Program-made: the position numbers and the translations under genes
Notes under the pieces: generated by a model
What the model saw: only the letters and a program-made list of their open reading frames with translations
What the model was told of the DNA's origin: nothing
The model's database searches: none
DNA from: Chrysomallon squamiferum
Taxonomy: Eukaryota; Mollusca; Gastropoda; Neomphalida; Peltospiridae
Reading direction: 5' to 3'
DNA: 64,000 nucleotides
NCBI GenBank assembly: GCA_012295275.1
Contig: CM022667.1
Location: forward strand, 18,261,245-18,325,244
In this document: in pieces, positions 40,060 through 59,482 of the stretch
How the letters are laid out: every line of letters starts with the position of its first letter
How positions within the stretch are numbered: position 1 is the stretch's first letter

Positions 40060-41559
40060 CTTTCGTGGTTTTATTATATATTCCAAAAAAATAAATAAAA
40101 ACAAAATTATAAACTTTTCGATAATGTTTGTTGTTAATTTAGGCACATATTTATCAAACAAAAGAACGACGAATAACAAATCCCTGTTTTTCCCTCCTCC
40201 CAAGCAGAGAAGCACTTCCACCACTGTTCTGTTTCTCGTGATACGCTGATGTGTACAGTATTCCCTCGCTATTCGCGGGGGTTACGTTCTTTACCCCCCC
40301 GCGAATAGCGAAAAACCGCGAATATTGGATGCAGTTTTAAAACGTCTATTATGAGATTATATACGGTACTAAATGCTTCCCAAACACTTTCTAAAGACAC
40401 TCTTACTCATTAATACAGTAATAATGTAGTAATATTGCATGCAGTTATGTATTTCACTAATGTAGTAATGATAATGTAAACACATTTTAATTTTGTACTG
40501 AAACAATATTTTAATCAGAAAGAAACGTAAGTACATGAGGACAGTAACACCGCATAGCATAGTTACCCAGACAGTATTACTGCACCGTAAAGTCATTTTC
40601 TATGCGTACAACATATGTATTAGAATTGACAGAAAGTGGAACAAATTTAAAGGCAAAACAGACAGATAAATACAGTACGCACAGTTCAGGTAATAATATG
40701 CAATTAAAAACATTATTAATACACGGTCACAAAAAATATGCACTGTATATACAGTGTATGCATTTATAAAAAAATACGTACTGTATTGCAATAATAATTG
40801 AAAAAATTTGATATTGTTTGTGCGGTTTACCGAGCATTTGTTTTTATGACGTTATGACGCTAGCCTGGTATACCAGCATACGATGGGATAGGGTTAAGAG
40901 CCTAACCCGCGAATATGCGGGGCCGCGAATGGGGAACCGCGAATAGGTGAGGGTATACTGTATTCACAAAATGTTTTGTGGCCAGTGCCGTCTCCAAAAT
41001 AATTTTGAAATATTGTTTTATTTTATTTTAATTTAGTTAATAACAAAAACAGTTTAAGACAGCATCTTTGAATTCAGTATAAACAGATATTAAGACTGAT
41101 TCATGGTTACAGTAGCGAGAGAGTTTTAACAGTATCTCATGGAAACCTCTTATCGACATAAAACAAATGAACGATTCACATAGCTGTTAATACTTTTCTT
41201 TTTTTTTCTTTCTTTTTTTCACTTTGTCATTACATTAAATGATGCAAATTAATAATGACTAATATTATGTTATAACTTGCCTTGATATACCACTAGCGCA
41301 GATAATATTCAAATTAATTTTAATTGTACATAGACAAAACTTCGGTGTAAGTCGTTCAAACGGAGTCTTGTATTTTATTTTTTTTTTTTTTGTGCGACTG
41401 CGCACTTGTTCGTTGTGATGGATTATGGTCAAATGAATTGTGGGTAAAAATTATTACTGTAACACCCAAGATGGCAACCGATTTTAGAAACTAAACATAC
41501 CAAAAACTTTTACATAAATAACTTATTTTTCCACCAGAGAAATAATCATACTAGGCAAA
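40060..41559. promoter_or_regulatory. Divergent LPCAT/CK1-alpha intergenic region
   Basis: This 1.5 kb lies between two head-to-head start codons. Immediately before the kinase gene, CCCAAGATGGCAACC at about 41466 is a YY1-like AAGATGGC element of the kind found at housekeeping transcription starts, and GCGACTGCGCAC at about 41394 is locally GC-rich. About half the interval is a pogo/Tigger-like element. I cannot place transcription starts. Confidence 0.45.
40256..40960. mobile_element. Second-type pogo/Tigger-like element (CGCTATTCGCGG ends) in the LPCAT/CK1-alpha interval
   Basis: The left end is CAGTATTCCCTCGCTATTCG and the right end is the reverse complement of CAGTATACCCTCACCTATTC, flanked by TA on both sides (40254-40255, 40961-40962). 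Inside each end, GCGAATA and CCGCGAAT motifs make small internal hairpins. It is 705 bp long with no recognisable transposase, so non-autonomous. The ends differ from the CAGTGGTACC family elsewhere in the window. Confidence 0.85.
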
Positions 41560-42546
41560 ATGTCGAAGGGGGACAATTCTTCTACGGACAGAAAGGGTAG
41601 TGAGTTTATTGTGGCTGAAAAATATCGTTTAGTGAGAAAAATTGGAAGTGGTAGTTTTGGCGACATTTATCTAGGGATCAATATTACCAGCGGTGAAGAG
41701 GTGGCTGTCAAGTTAGAATCTACAAAAGCACGACATCCTCAACTTTTGTATGAAAGTAAATTGTACAAAATATTGCATGGTGGTGTGGGTATACCTCATA
41801 TTAGATATTTTGGGACAGAAAAAGATTATACTGTCCTAGTAATGGATCTTCTAGGGCCCAGTCTGGAAGATTTGTTCAATTTTTGCTCCAGGCGATTTAC
41901 AATGAAAACAGTATTGATGCTTGCTGATCAGATGATTGGACGTATAGAATATGTTCACAACAAAAACTTTATTCACAGAGATATTAAGCCTGATAATTTT
42001 CTTATGGGGATTGGTCGACATTGCAATAAGGTCTTTGTAATCGACTTTGGATTGGCCAAGAAATACAGAGATAGCCGTACCAGAACACATATACCATACA
42101 GAGAAGATAAAAATTTGACAGGCACAGCCCGTTATGCCAGCATCAATGCCCATCTTGGAATTGAACAAAGTCGAAGAGATGATATGGAATCACTGGGATA
42201 TGTATTGATGTACTTCAATCGTGGCAGTTTACCATGGCAGGGATTAAAAGCCAACACTAAAAAACAGAAGTATGAAAAGATAAGTGAGAAGAAAATGTCT
42301 ACACCAGTTGAAGTACTATGTAAAGGTTTTCCTGCAGAGTTTGCCATGTACTTGAACTACTGTAGAGGTCTTAGATTTGAAGAAGCACCTGACTACATGT
42401 ATCTTCGCCAACTGTTTCGAATTTTGTTCCGCACTTTGAATTATCAGTATGACTACACATTTGACTGGACAATGCTGAAACAAAAGGCTACTGTGACATG
42501 TGCCAGCACAACTGCAGCTGCAACAAGTGGCATGGCTCGTCCATAA
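41560..42546 (+). CDS. CSNK1A1: Casein kinase I alpha, intronless, complete
   Basis: CK1-alpha is a Ser/Thr kinase that primes beta-catenin for destruction in Wnt signalling and acts on many other substrates in cytoplasm and nucleus. The single 328-codon ORF is very close to human CK1-alpha across the kinase domain (residues about 21-290). It has the glycine loop GSGSFGD (29-35), VAVK with K51, HRDIKPDN with D141, IDFG with D162, and the CK1 signature [20 protein letters not shown]. All catalytic residues are intact. The tail after [11 protein letters not shown] is short and Ala/Thr-rich and ends SGMARP, without the TGKQTDK...NMKGF-type tail I remember for vertebrate CK1-alpha. Every other gene in the window is split by introns, so an intact intronless gene suggests a retroposed, functional copy. 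Alternatively this lineage's only CK1-alpha lost its introns. Confidence 0.95.
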   Translation: MSKGDNSSTDRKGSEFIVAEKYRLVRKIGSGSFGDIYLGINITSGEEVAVKLESTKARHPQLLYESKLYKILHGGVGIPHIRYFGTEKDYTVLVMDLLGPSLEDLFNFCSRRFTMKTVLMLADQMIGRIEYVHNKNFIHRDIKPDNFLMGIGRHCNKVFVIDFGLAKKYRDSRTRTHIPYREDKNLTGTARYASINAHLGIEQSRRDDMESLGYVLMYFNRGSLPWQGLKANTKKQKYEKISEKKMSTPVEVLCKGFPAEFAMYLNYCRGLRFEEAPDYMYLRQLFRILFRTLNYQYDYTFDWTMLKQKATVTCASTTAAATSGMARP

Positions 42547-45500
42547 CTTAAAAAGGAAAGCCAATTTTGAGTGTCATTTTTTTTCCATTTTAGGGGGATA
42601 TTTATTATCCACTAAAATGACAAACAACTGCAAGACATCTAGCATGTTCAAATGTTTTGGATTGGACATTAAAAGAATAATCGGTGATTGTTGGTGTACA
42701 TTAGCTTGTGATGAAGTGCGCCATTATGACAATACACACTGATGATATATACATAAAAACAAGTAATTAATCTAGTTACAAGATATCTTGGGATCTCAGA
42801 TATACCCATGTGACATGTACTGTTGATGCTCTGTAGAATGGAAAAAGCTTCACTGCAAATTTGAGAAAAATGAATATACATTTGATGTATACCTGACTTT
42901 GAATATGAATAATCATTATAATCTCTTATGGTCAAAACTGAATATTTGGTGATACATTTACGTATTTATTTTTGGGGCATCAAAAGTACTAAAGTTTATG
43001 AATAGTCATCAGTTATTCTTCATTTAACAAAATAACAAAAACATTTGAGTTTACATTTATTATTTACTGTAATTTGTATTCAACAGTAGTATGTGAATTA
43101 TAAATTTAGTGATGTTCACATGCAAAATAAATGTTTGTTTTAACTGGCATATATGTATTAGTTGAACATTTTTGTTATCTAGAAAATTTGTTTGAATAAT
43201 AATAATAATAATATATTAGCCATTAGTATGGCCTGCAGTGGTTATTTGTAGTTAATAATAGATTTGGTTTAAAAAAAAAATTGAGACACACTTTCAGAGT
43301 ATTATTAAGTTAATGGTTAGGATATTTTTATGTTCTTTAGAAACAAATATTTTATTTTTATTCAGCAAGTTAAAACCTTGGGTACAATAAAGATAAAACA
43401 AATGTCCAATAAGTTTTAGATACTGCTTGTTTAGAGAAATGAAAAGAAAAAACCCTTTTACGTTAAAATAAATCTTTATAGTCTAAATGTTTAGCTGGCC
43501 TTTAACTTTTAAAAAGTAATTCATTATAATGATTCTTTCAAAGATAAAGTTAATATGAAGTTGATTTTGTAATAAATATCAACATGTTATCTTGTGCTAT
43601 ATATTTAATAATTAATTTAATTTTTTTAGCAATAACTCACATATAATGATAAAATTACTTTTTTTTGGTACTAATTATTGTTTTCAACTGTACAAATTGG
43701 AAGATTCTAAAAAAAAATAGATGTAATATCATCACAGAAATACTGAAAATTTAGTGTGTTATTAAGATGGTTTCTATTTTTTCATTTCTTCCTTCCCATT
43801 CTTTTACATAAAAAAAAAAATGTGTCTGTGTGTGTGTACACACACATTTAGACCTGGTTTTGTAAAACCAAATATATAATTCTTGAATATATAGAAAATA
43901 ATTTACCTACCTGTTTAATCACTTTTTTAAAAATGGATTTCTAGATAATACTAAAAATTGGGTTGTCCACATTTAGAGTTATATTGGGTGATATTTAATA
44001 CTCCAACCTGTTTACATTATCTAGCATTTCCTTTACACAATAAACAAGTATTTCAAATTTCTGTCCAAACTTCATTGCTGCCATAAAACCTAATAATTTA
44101 TCTATTGTTATTTAAAAGAGCTTTTGGTTTTAAAAGGTTAACAAAATAAAATGAATGTATCTTTGCAAGCAGTTACTATTTTCTTATAGTCTTCATTTTT
44201 AATGCTTGAACTAATGTTTTGTTAATTTTCTTTCTTCAAATGTAAATTTTTTCAAAGCTTGTAATAATTTGTGAACCATTTCTAACAAAATGAATGTGCT
44301 ATAAATATTGATCAGACCTTTACTAATGTTTCAAAAATTAAATTAGAATTTCTGATTTCAAAAACATATTTATTAGAATTTTGAAGCTTTAATAAAAATT
44401 TAATTTTTTTTAGTGAATATGAATATGTTAGTGTTGAAATGGATTGCTTAAAACTTATTTTTGTTTTTCATCTTAAAATTTGTTAAAACCCAACTAAACA
44501 AATACATAATTTTATGTTCTTTTAATGAATGATTTGTTTTTAAAATTATCTCACTACCACTTGTTTTGGACAGTATTTGTAAATACATGTCTAATGCTCA
44601 ACATTTCATATCTTCACTGCTTGTACCAGTATGACAATATCTCAAAATTGTTATTATTTTTAATTAACATTTTTTTTTTTCTAACTACAAAATAAATATG
44701 TCTAATTTTTCAATCGTACTATTTGGAAAATATAATAAAATTTTGTATATATGTATTTTATTAGGTATGTAAAACAATTTTTTGAGATTAGCCATTTTAT
44801 TGAGTTCTCTTCTGAAAACACTAGCAACTTTCCAGCTTATTTCACCAGTGTATACTGTTTGAATAAGTACGATTGGTTTATGTATTGAAAATGTGTTTGA
44901 GTATTGATGGTTCTTCCATTATTTAGGAGTAAACAAATTAAAGTTATTTATCTGTTATTAAAACAATTACATAATATTATCACCTCTTAACAAATACATT
45001 CATGTGAAATATTTAAAAATATTATTTTTATACATTACAAAAGTCTATTATACGCTTGAAACAGTTTTAAACAAAAAAGTAAGCTTACATAGGGTTTTGA
45101 CTATAGAAATGATAGAAAGTGTTTAGTAAATCATAAAAATCACACTGAGATTTTCTTTAATATGGTTCTTCAACATTTCAGCTTTAAGTAGTATGGTTCA
45201 TACAAATTAGATATTACTGTAAGTAAACTAGATCACTTCAGTACTGAAACCACCAAATCATATTAAAACAAGAAATGTTCTTGGGGTATTGATGGATGTA
45301 TTTGCCATCTGTTCAAAGTCAAGCCTTATGAATTCTTTCAGTTAGTTATATATATCAAGTTATTGTTCAGTGGTATTAACTTGTAAATACTTGCTGTTTT
45401 ATCCATCAGTGTTTTAATGTTTTGTAACTGTGGCCATTTAGTGAAGTAATATATGCTGCTGGTTTTTTTTTTAAATTTATTTTTATTATTATATATTTAT

Positions 45501-46740
45501 TCATTTATTTATTTCAATTTTGTGATGTCAGTTTAGTGAGCTATTGATAAATTGCTTTTGTGGAAATATTTAAAAGTATGTAATTTGACACTGGAAAAAA
45601 ATAAAAGGTCAATTTGTGAGGGGAGATGGGAGTTGGTAGATCTAAAACAGTATTTTAGTACAATTTATTTTATGAATGGCCATATTATAAGATATTGTAT
45701 TGGAAATCGGTATAATTTTGTAATTAGTTATAAAACAGACCTAAAATCATAGTGTCAGCACCTTGTAGAGGAAATTTGGTAAGCAATGGCTCTTTGCCAG
45801 TCATTTTTTTTAATGTTTTATTTATTTTTAGAATTAAAATGTCTAAATTTAGGTTAATGTAAGAAATCCTTTAGCAGATTAGTACGGTCTGAAATTGTTT
45901 TTGTGGCAGGAACATGAAAATGCTGAAAATAATAAACTACTGTTAATTGCATATTATAAATAATTTAAGGTTTATGCATTTCTCAGTACAGTCAGATAAT
46001 GATTTTTTTTTAGGTTTAAAAAATAATTCTCATTGGTGATAAAATTTAAAATTTATTTCTGTGCAGTTTTTGTAAAAGCAGGTAACTTTTTTAAAAACAG
46101 ACCAATTTTAATTACAATTTAAAAGCTATTTTTAGCTAACTTGGTGATATCTGAGTATGTTATTTGTTCATTTGTGTAAAGGGTTGTGTCGTCTACTACC
46201 TTAATTTTGTTACTGTTTTGGCTGGCTTAGCCCAAAGTTCATTTGTATAAAAAAAAAAATCTTTCTGCTTTCAAAGTCAGAGTTGTACATATATATATTT
46301 GTATTTGTATAAAATTGTGTGGTTTTATGAATAAAAATGTAGATAATAGAATGCATTTGTATTTTATTAATTGAGTCATGTTTCAACATACCATGTCTGT
46401 AATCTCCTGTGTTCTTCATTTAAAAAGGTATCTGAAAGACAGATACTCTACATTATACAATTCTTGTTTAATATTGGGAAAAATTATAAATAACTAAATT
46501 TATATATCAACATATCACAATTTATGGACACAAACTATACTAAGAGTTGAAATAAAAAATGGTATATGGTAATTTAAACAAATTAAATATTTAATTAAAA
46601 AATTCCTGAATACTTTCAAAACATCTCATTTCTAATTTAAGTCTAAAATACTGGCTCCTGCATCTTGTCCTCTCTCTCTCTGTATACTGAGAATGAAAAA
46701 AACATATGGCAATTTAAAAAATAAATAAAATATTTTAAAA
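42547..46740. other. CK1-alpha 3' flank and tail-to-tail interval with DUS2
   Basis: This 4.2 kb AT-rich stretch contains no ORF I believe. Plus-strand AATAAA signals near 43127, 43387 and 46328 could end the kinase mRNA; a long 3' UTR is plausible. Short TG/CA (about 43821-43850) and AAT (about 43197-43212) runs occur. The DUS2 stop is at the right end, so its 3' UTR also reads into this region. Confidence 0.5.
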
Positions 46741-53053
<6,313 letters not shown>

Positions 53054-54149
53054 TTAATCTAAAAAATATAAATGAAACATTACCACAGTTATGAATAATA
53101 AAAAAAAAAAAAAAAAAATGCAAACATCATTATATAACCTCATACACAATACACAATTAATAGCACAAAAGAAGAATGCACTCAGTTTCATATAATTCAC
53201 AGATGAACATTATTTGTAAACAGTGAAAGATTTATATCTCAAGAATATTATTCAAACACAATAATAAAATTAATAAAAGTAAAACAGTATTCATGACAAG
53301 GAAAATACAATATTATTTAAACAGCATCCTGAGGCTTGTTTTTTGAGGGGGTTTTTGGAGTATGATTCTCCTGCCATAGATGAAATTGCCACAAATCCCA
53401 TTTCATACAGGTAGAAAAACTGAAGCCAGCAAATGTTATTTATTTTTAATAACTTGTACGTCGCATATTTTTCTTCTGTGTTCTGTGTAAGTTTAACATA
53501 TGTAATATTAATACATTCATTAATAAACGAATTATGAAAAATATTCGTTAACCATGAATTCTGTACAAACTATTAGAAATAAATGTTTTATTTAAATGTA
53601 GTTAAGAATTCACTGAATGATAATAAGTTTAACATATAATCATTTTTAAAAAACATTAATACTTTCTAGATGCACATACAATGAACAGCCATTTCGCCCA
53701 GTACTGCTGTGGCGAGACCACTGGTCCAGCTGTTGTTTTTTTTGTTGAATTTTGTTTTATTCTATTTAATTATTAAAATCTCTTTTCCAAGTTTCGGTCT
53801 TTGTAAATACCAAAATAGTATAAATTTAACACAAAAAAGGTTATTGTTATTCCGTTCCGAATTATATTATTTATAATTTAGCATATCATTATGATTATCA
53901 TTTACATGATGTAGGACACAATTATATTTATCATTTTATATAACGAAACAAACAAATGAAATAGGAAAAACTTGAAATAATATGAAGTCCATTCCGTAGC
54001 ATACACCATACTGAGGATACTCATAATAATTTAATTACCACTAAAATCGTGTAAACGAAAAATAATGAAAATTTATATTGAGAACATTTGTATAATATTT
54101 AAAAAGTCTAATTGGAAAAATCAAAAGTTGCCAACACATACATGATGAC

Positions 54150-54290
54150 GATACTGGATGGCTGAGATGCGAAACTTTTACACGACTTCCTGTATAAACT
54201 GGAACTACCAGCGAGTGATGTTGATAATGTTAGACACTACATTCCGGGTTAGTTTATTGAGTCGCCATGACCAATCGGCACTGACTTCCT
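54150..54290 (-). promoter_or_regulatory. Candidate DUS2 promoter / 5' non-coding exon
   Basis: A locally GC-richer patch about 1.2 kb upstream of the DUS2 start codon contains GACCAATCGGC (a CCAAT box when read on the plus strand) and ATTCCGGGTT and ACTTCCTG ETS-like sites. This suggests transcription begins here with a non-coding first exon spliced to the coding exon. Inference only. Confidence 0.35.
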
Positions 54291-54918
54291 GAGAAGGCAA
54301 AAAGAAGAAGAAAAAAAGATGAATCAATTCACAACAGAAAATAATAATACTAAATAACGAAATCCATTCTTTTGTCCGCTTTTAAAATATAGTTACTCCA
54401 TTCACCAATTTCTTTCTTTTACTGAATGTTATGGTTGTAAAGCTATTAAAGTATATTTCTATCTATATCTAATTAATTAATACAACATCGTGATTAATTA
54501 AAGAATAAGGATTTTTTTTAAGTGGCATGGCTTTCTGAATTAAATCCCGATAGCTATGTTACTATAATTCAGTGGCTTTAAATATCAAGACACACACACA
54601 ACTTAATTACACTTTACCGTTCTGTTACTGAAAACGTAATAACTACAAAATCAAATTATGAATTGATTCTTTAGGTTCAATATTTAACACAACTATAAAC
54701 AATTATTAATGTATTATTATTTCATAAATATTTTAAATCTGACATCAACCAAACTGAATGCTGCATAAAGCTGATTTTATCTTAAATTTAACCTGATCTC
54801 TCTCTTAATCTATTAGAGTTTTTAAACAAAATATTATTCTTTCTTATAATATTTCTTTCATAAAATATTCAAGCACTTATTTTCTTTACCATAAGATTTG
54901 TCCAGTATCAATCAAATG

Positions 54919-54998
54919 CAATCATACAACACGTTCAGGGCGATGGAATTAAGGCGCTAATGAATATTCGTACCAGTAATATTTTATGAATATTCAGG
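54919..54998. repeat. Left arm of a distant diverged inverted repeat
   Basis: Contains CAATCATACA, then GCGATGGAATTAAGGCGCTA, ATGAATATTCG and TTATGAATATTCAGG. The reverse complement of 59412-59482 matches it with gaps and substitutions. Confidence 0.65.
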
Positions 54999-55076
54999 TA
55001 TATCTCTGACAGAACCGCAGAAAGTTTTATTTATTCCAGACTAACAGAATGAAAGTTGTTACACATGTATATATGC

Positions 55077-55080
55077 ACGC

Positions 55081-55112
<32 letters not shown>
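55077..55112. repeat. CA microsatellite
   Basis: About 17 CA units with two G interruptions near the left end. Confidence 0.95.
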
Positions 55113-57769
55113 TATTGTTAGTTTATATATGATAATACATGCTGGTGTTAAATAATTGTTTTTGAGTAGTTCATTACAATATTTATTAAGTCATTGCTGT
55201 ATATATCCAACATAACGTATTAGATAATTAGAATCTACCTTAAAAGTCTATAATGGCTGTTAGGCCATCTGAATTATTTATGTCAACCACAATATTATAA
55301 TTTATATTATTATTATCATCATCATGTTAAGTTAATATAAGAGAGCATGAATTATTATTATTTTATTTTATTATTATTATTATTTTATTTAATACCAATT
55401 CTATGGCATGATCAGTTTTGAATTTTATTTAGCTGATTCACAAAGTGTCATACCATGTATCATTGTAAATTGCCTTTAGAAAAATGAGTTTCACAACACA
55501 ATTCATTCAGTTATGTAAAGATTTGTTTTGATTAATGTTATATATACAAATTAATAACGTAAGTGGAAAACAGATGATGTCAAATGCATGTTATAAAGTT
55601 GGTGATGAGTAAACAAAAAATTCTAACATTCAAATTCTTAATAGAGACATTAGTATGTTGTAATTCATACATTAAATTTACTATTTTAGTTTAAGATATC
55701 ATATGTGTGGAAGGTACATGCAACTAAATACTTGATATTAGAACTCAAGAATATAATGGATTCTGCAAGTGGTAACTATTATCAATGAAATTATCACAGA
55801 TCACAGATTTCTGCCAAAATTAATATTGACACTTCTTTTGGTTTCTGTATACACAGTAAGATACCAAACTCATACGACTACTCCAATGATACAGTTGACA
55901 TTTCAAGCACATGGTGTTTACACCCTAATGATGCAGTATATAGATCAGCTATGAGGTATGTCATACTCGGTTTAGTACATTCATACATTACCTGTTGTTT
56001 ATTATCTGTAGTCTACTGAATAAGATCTTTCAATGATATGGTATCTATTAAATATACTGATACATGATTTGTTGTACAATTTCTTTCATTAATTTTTTTA
56101 TTAATAAATTCTTACTTATAAGCAAAACAAATAGCAGCTTTATTTTCATTACATATCTAATTAAAGTTTCGGGTAAGAATTGTGTATGAAAAGGAATAAA
56201 TAAAGATTTATTTAGAATAGCCCATGTCAAAAAAACAGTTTAGTTTCACGTAAGCCATTGTTTCTCAAAATGGCTTCTGCATAATATCATTTTCATAGAA
56301 ATAAACCATTCATTGTCCGAATTTAAAGTTCCAGATTCCATTCCCACTGTTTTGTTACTTTTTGAGAAAACTTTGTGATAAACCATGTTCCAAGCAAAAA
56401 AAACAACAAAAATTCATTAAAAAGTTTAATTTATCCCTGCTTCCCTTTACTTTCCAGACTTTTCTCTATGATGTACAATATTAATGAAAGTTGAAACTAA
56501 TAATAAAAAATTTCCCCCAAGCATTCCTGTGCTTACTTTGTACACTACAATAATTTATTATTAATTTCAATGGAAATTTTATATTTACTGTTCTGTATTA
56601 ATGTCCTATTACTTAGCATTTATCAAAAGTTTTGTATGTGTGGAAGCTATAGATTGGGTGAAAAGATCTAAGAGCTTTGAAAAAAATAATAAAAGCAAAC
56701 AGACACTAAAATAGTATTGTAAACAAAAATCTGAATCCAAAATATATTGTTTTTTATTGTATTTTTCCCACTGCTGATATCTGTTATTTAAATTAGAACC
56801 AGCTAATTACATATCAAATCTGTAACTTACAAATTTGTACATGGATATAATGCAACAAATTAATTTTTATCTTACATGTTTGGAATATTTTCTCTTGTTT
56901 CAACTTCAGTCAGTCATTGCTTAACATATTATCTAATCTTCTTTCACTTCCTTTATTTCTTGGCTATCTATAATTTGGAATAAAAATGAAAGGTTTTTTG
57001 CATTAGCTCTATATGACGTATATATAAAAATCTTCAATATATAGATCTTTTCTTTTTCCATAAATCATGCATTTTGTAAATCACTTATTTAAAGTTGTAT
57101 CTGGATGATAGATGCATCCATTCCTTCAATAAATCAGAAAAGTCAGATTCATATTTATTTAGCAATGTATTAAAATATAAACATAATACAGAATCTCTTT
57201 TGTCAAACAGGTAAAATATCATTATGATAATTGTCAGTAAAATATTATATTTATTTAAGAAGGTAACAAATCAGGAAATACATATTTGTAACAATTTAGC
57301 TGTTTATTCCATTACATTATTCTGTGTTACAGACAAGAGTTAATGCTTGAGACATAATGATGTGGATGGATGATATCTAATCATCCCTGATGATATTAAT
57401 GTTGTTACTGGAGTTCTTGTTGGTCTTTTCTTGCCTGGGCATAATGGTAATCATAGAAAATTAAAATACAAAAAAGATTGTTATGCATCATTGTTCATTT
57501 GGTTGTAAAATCTGATTTACGTCAGTGATTTATTAAACTTTTAAAAATTTTGTGAGAAATAAATTTACTTATACAAATTACAAACACATTCTATTTCATT
57601 CTACAACCAAATGTCAAACAAGTGAATGATATTCCAATTGTCCCACAGTGGCAAATCTATTAGCTCAGTCATTTTTTCTTTCTCTGGAAAAATTTGATAG
57701 GAACAGCTGCGACCATATTCAACATAGTACACCACTGTCAGAACATGATGATATCTCTGGTAATCTCAT

Positions 57770-57840
57770 TTAACCAAAACCAAACATTAGTATCAGCCCT
57801 CCTCCAACAATGAGACCCAGTGATGTTTGTTTCCAAGTAG
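57770..57840 (-). CDS. Possible orphan terminal exon encoding a membrane tail
   Basis: On the minus strand, an acceptor-like TTTTAAG is followed by 71 nt that read, after two bases, 22 codons and TAA: TWKQTSLGLIVGGGLILMFG, then FG. This is a typical single transmembrane C-terminus of a small membrane protein. I did not find a convincing upstream exon and I do not recognise the protein. It could be chance. It falls inside the region bounded by the inverted repeat pair. Confidence 0.25.
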
Positions 57841-59025
57841 CTTAAAACATAGAACAATTAATCATTAGTTACATTCATGTACATCTGAAACAATATTTTA
57901 ACAGTAAATAATTATTCTGCCAATTAAGACACCCAGAAGCATATGCATATAGTTGCTAAATTCTTTTAAGAGTCACGACATTGAAGATTTGGACAGCATT
58001 GTGTAATTCTGTAAACAAGAATCACTTTTCATTCTGAACGAGTTAAAAATGAAAGCAAATTATATTTAATAGTATTTTACTATGTGTCTTTTAAAAGCTT
58101 GTTACCTCCTGTATGCATCTTCAAAAAAAAAAAATAAAAAATAAAAATAAAATTTAAAAAATCTTCTATAATCTATAAGTGGATTTAACAAGGAATGGTA
58201 CTCATGCCTAAATAACCTAATCAGCTCTATATGCCCAAATTCATTTCTAGTAGATAAATACAGAAGTAAAATAAAAATTAATAAAAGTAATTGCACTGAT
58301 TTCAGGTGGCACATTTCTCCAAATCAACAGTTGTGAAAAATAAATAAATAAATTTCAGTTTTATTGAGTCGTTTATTTTTTTTTTTTATATATATATTCT
58401 GGTTTATTCAGAATCGGGTAGATTCAGTCTGACAGAAAGAAACAAAACTAGTGAGTGAAAATCGCGCGTACACGAAACTTTCAGGACCTAATTATATTCG
58501 CGTTTTTATAGGCCAGGAATTTTTTCGTGGAATCACGCGTATACATAACCTTCAGTTTTCCGCGGAAACCAGATTGAGGGCGGTAATTCCTTTTTTTAAT
58601 AGTATAAACAAGGAAAGAAATGGCCTGTGTGGGATATTTAAATGTCCGTCACAGAAAAATCTTGCCTATAGAGATCATTTAGGATGTTGAACGTAAATGT
58701 TTTTGCAATACCGCAATTCTGCTGTGAAAAAATATTGAAAGATAAAACTTTAAACGTGTGATTCTACTGAAATCACATTTTGGGTGGAGTGATACTAAAT
58801 CGTAAATGACCAAACCAATGATTTTGGCTGCCGTGTCTGCCTTTAAGATGCAGCTGCTTTAGGAACTTGACAGGAAGAAAGGTCTGGGAACATTTGTTAA
58901 GTTTTATACTATCATTTTGACCCCATTAAACTGACCAAGTAATCTAAATTGCAGACTTATTATTATTTTTTAAATTACCCTTGTAAATGTTATAAATTTT
59001 GAAATTATTTTCCTTGGGGCGCCAA

Positions 59026-59079
<54 letters not shown>
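59026..59079. repeat. Perfect CA microsatellite, about 27 units
   Basis: An uninterrupted CA run of about 54 bases, the longest perfect simple repeat in the window. Confidence 0.97.
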
Positions 59080-59081
<2 letters not shown>

Positions 59082-59411
59082 TCCCGTATATAATATATTC
59101 ATATTTAACGTCTTTTTCCTTTTTTTTTTCTTTTTTTTTTTAAATTTTATATTTTTGATTATTTTACTTCTCTTGTCACTTACTTTAAAAACAAACAATG
59201 CAAACAACTCATTCATATATCATGACTTCCAAATATGAAGTGGCTGTAGTGTGGCGTAATAAAACTCATGGTGGAACTGTTGACGTTCTTCTGTATAACT
59301 GAAAACAGAAAAATACTGAAATTTGGTTTTTTCCCGCTATTCTTAATAATCATTATAATGGGTCAGAACTTTGCGTCGTTAAATTTACCGCGCGCGCAAG
59401 ACATATTGCAA

Positions 59412-59482
59412 CTGAATATTCATGAAGTATTACTCTTATGAATATTTATTAGCACCTTTACTTCCGTCGCACTGTATGATTG
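59412..59482. repeat. Right arm of the distant inverted repeat, next to the NUP93 promoter
   Basis: The reverse complement reads ACAATCATACA, GCGACGGAAGTAAAGGTGCT, AATAAATATTC and TCATGAATATTCAG, matching 54919-54998 in order. It lies just upstream of the likely NUP93 transcription start. Confidence 0.65.

Noticed and set aside
39868-40224. In-frame N-terminal extension of LPCAT up to 40224 with a hydrophobic segment
   Set aside because: The extension begins at a non-ATG codon. The only in-frame ATG is at 40059, close to the expected distance before the conserved NPFVH motif.
41851-42564. Minus-strand ORFs opposite the kinase gene
   Set aside because: Antisense shadows of the CK1-alpha coding sequence, which is unambiguous on the plus strand.
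59222-59302. 26-codon plus-strand ORF starting MTSKYEVAVVWRN upstream of NUP93
   Set aside because: Too short to separate from chance, no family recognised and no splice or conservation evidence.
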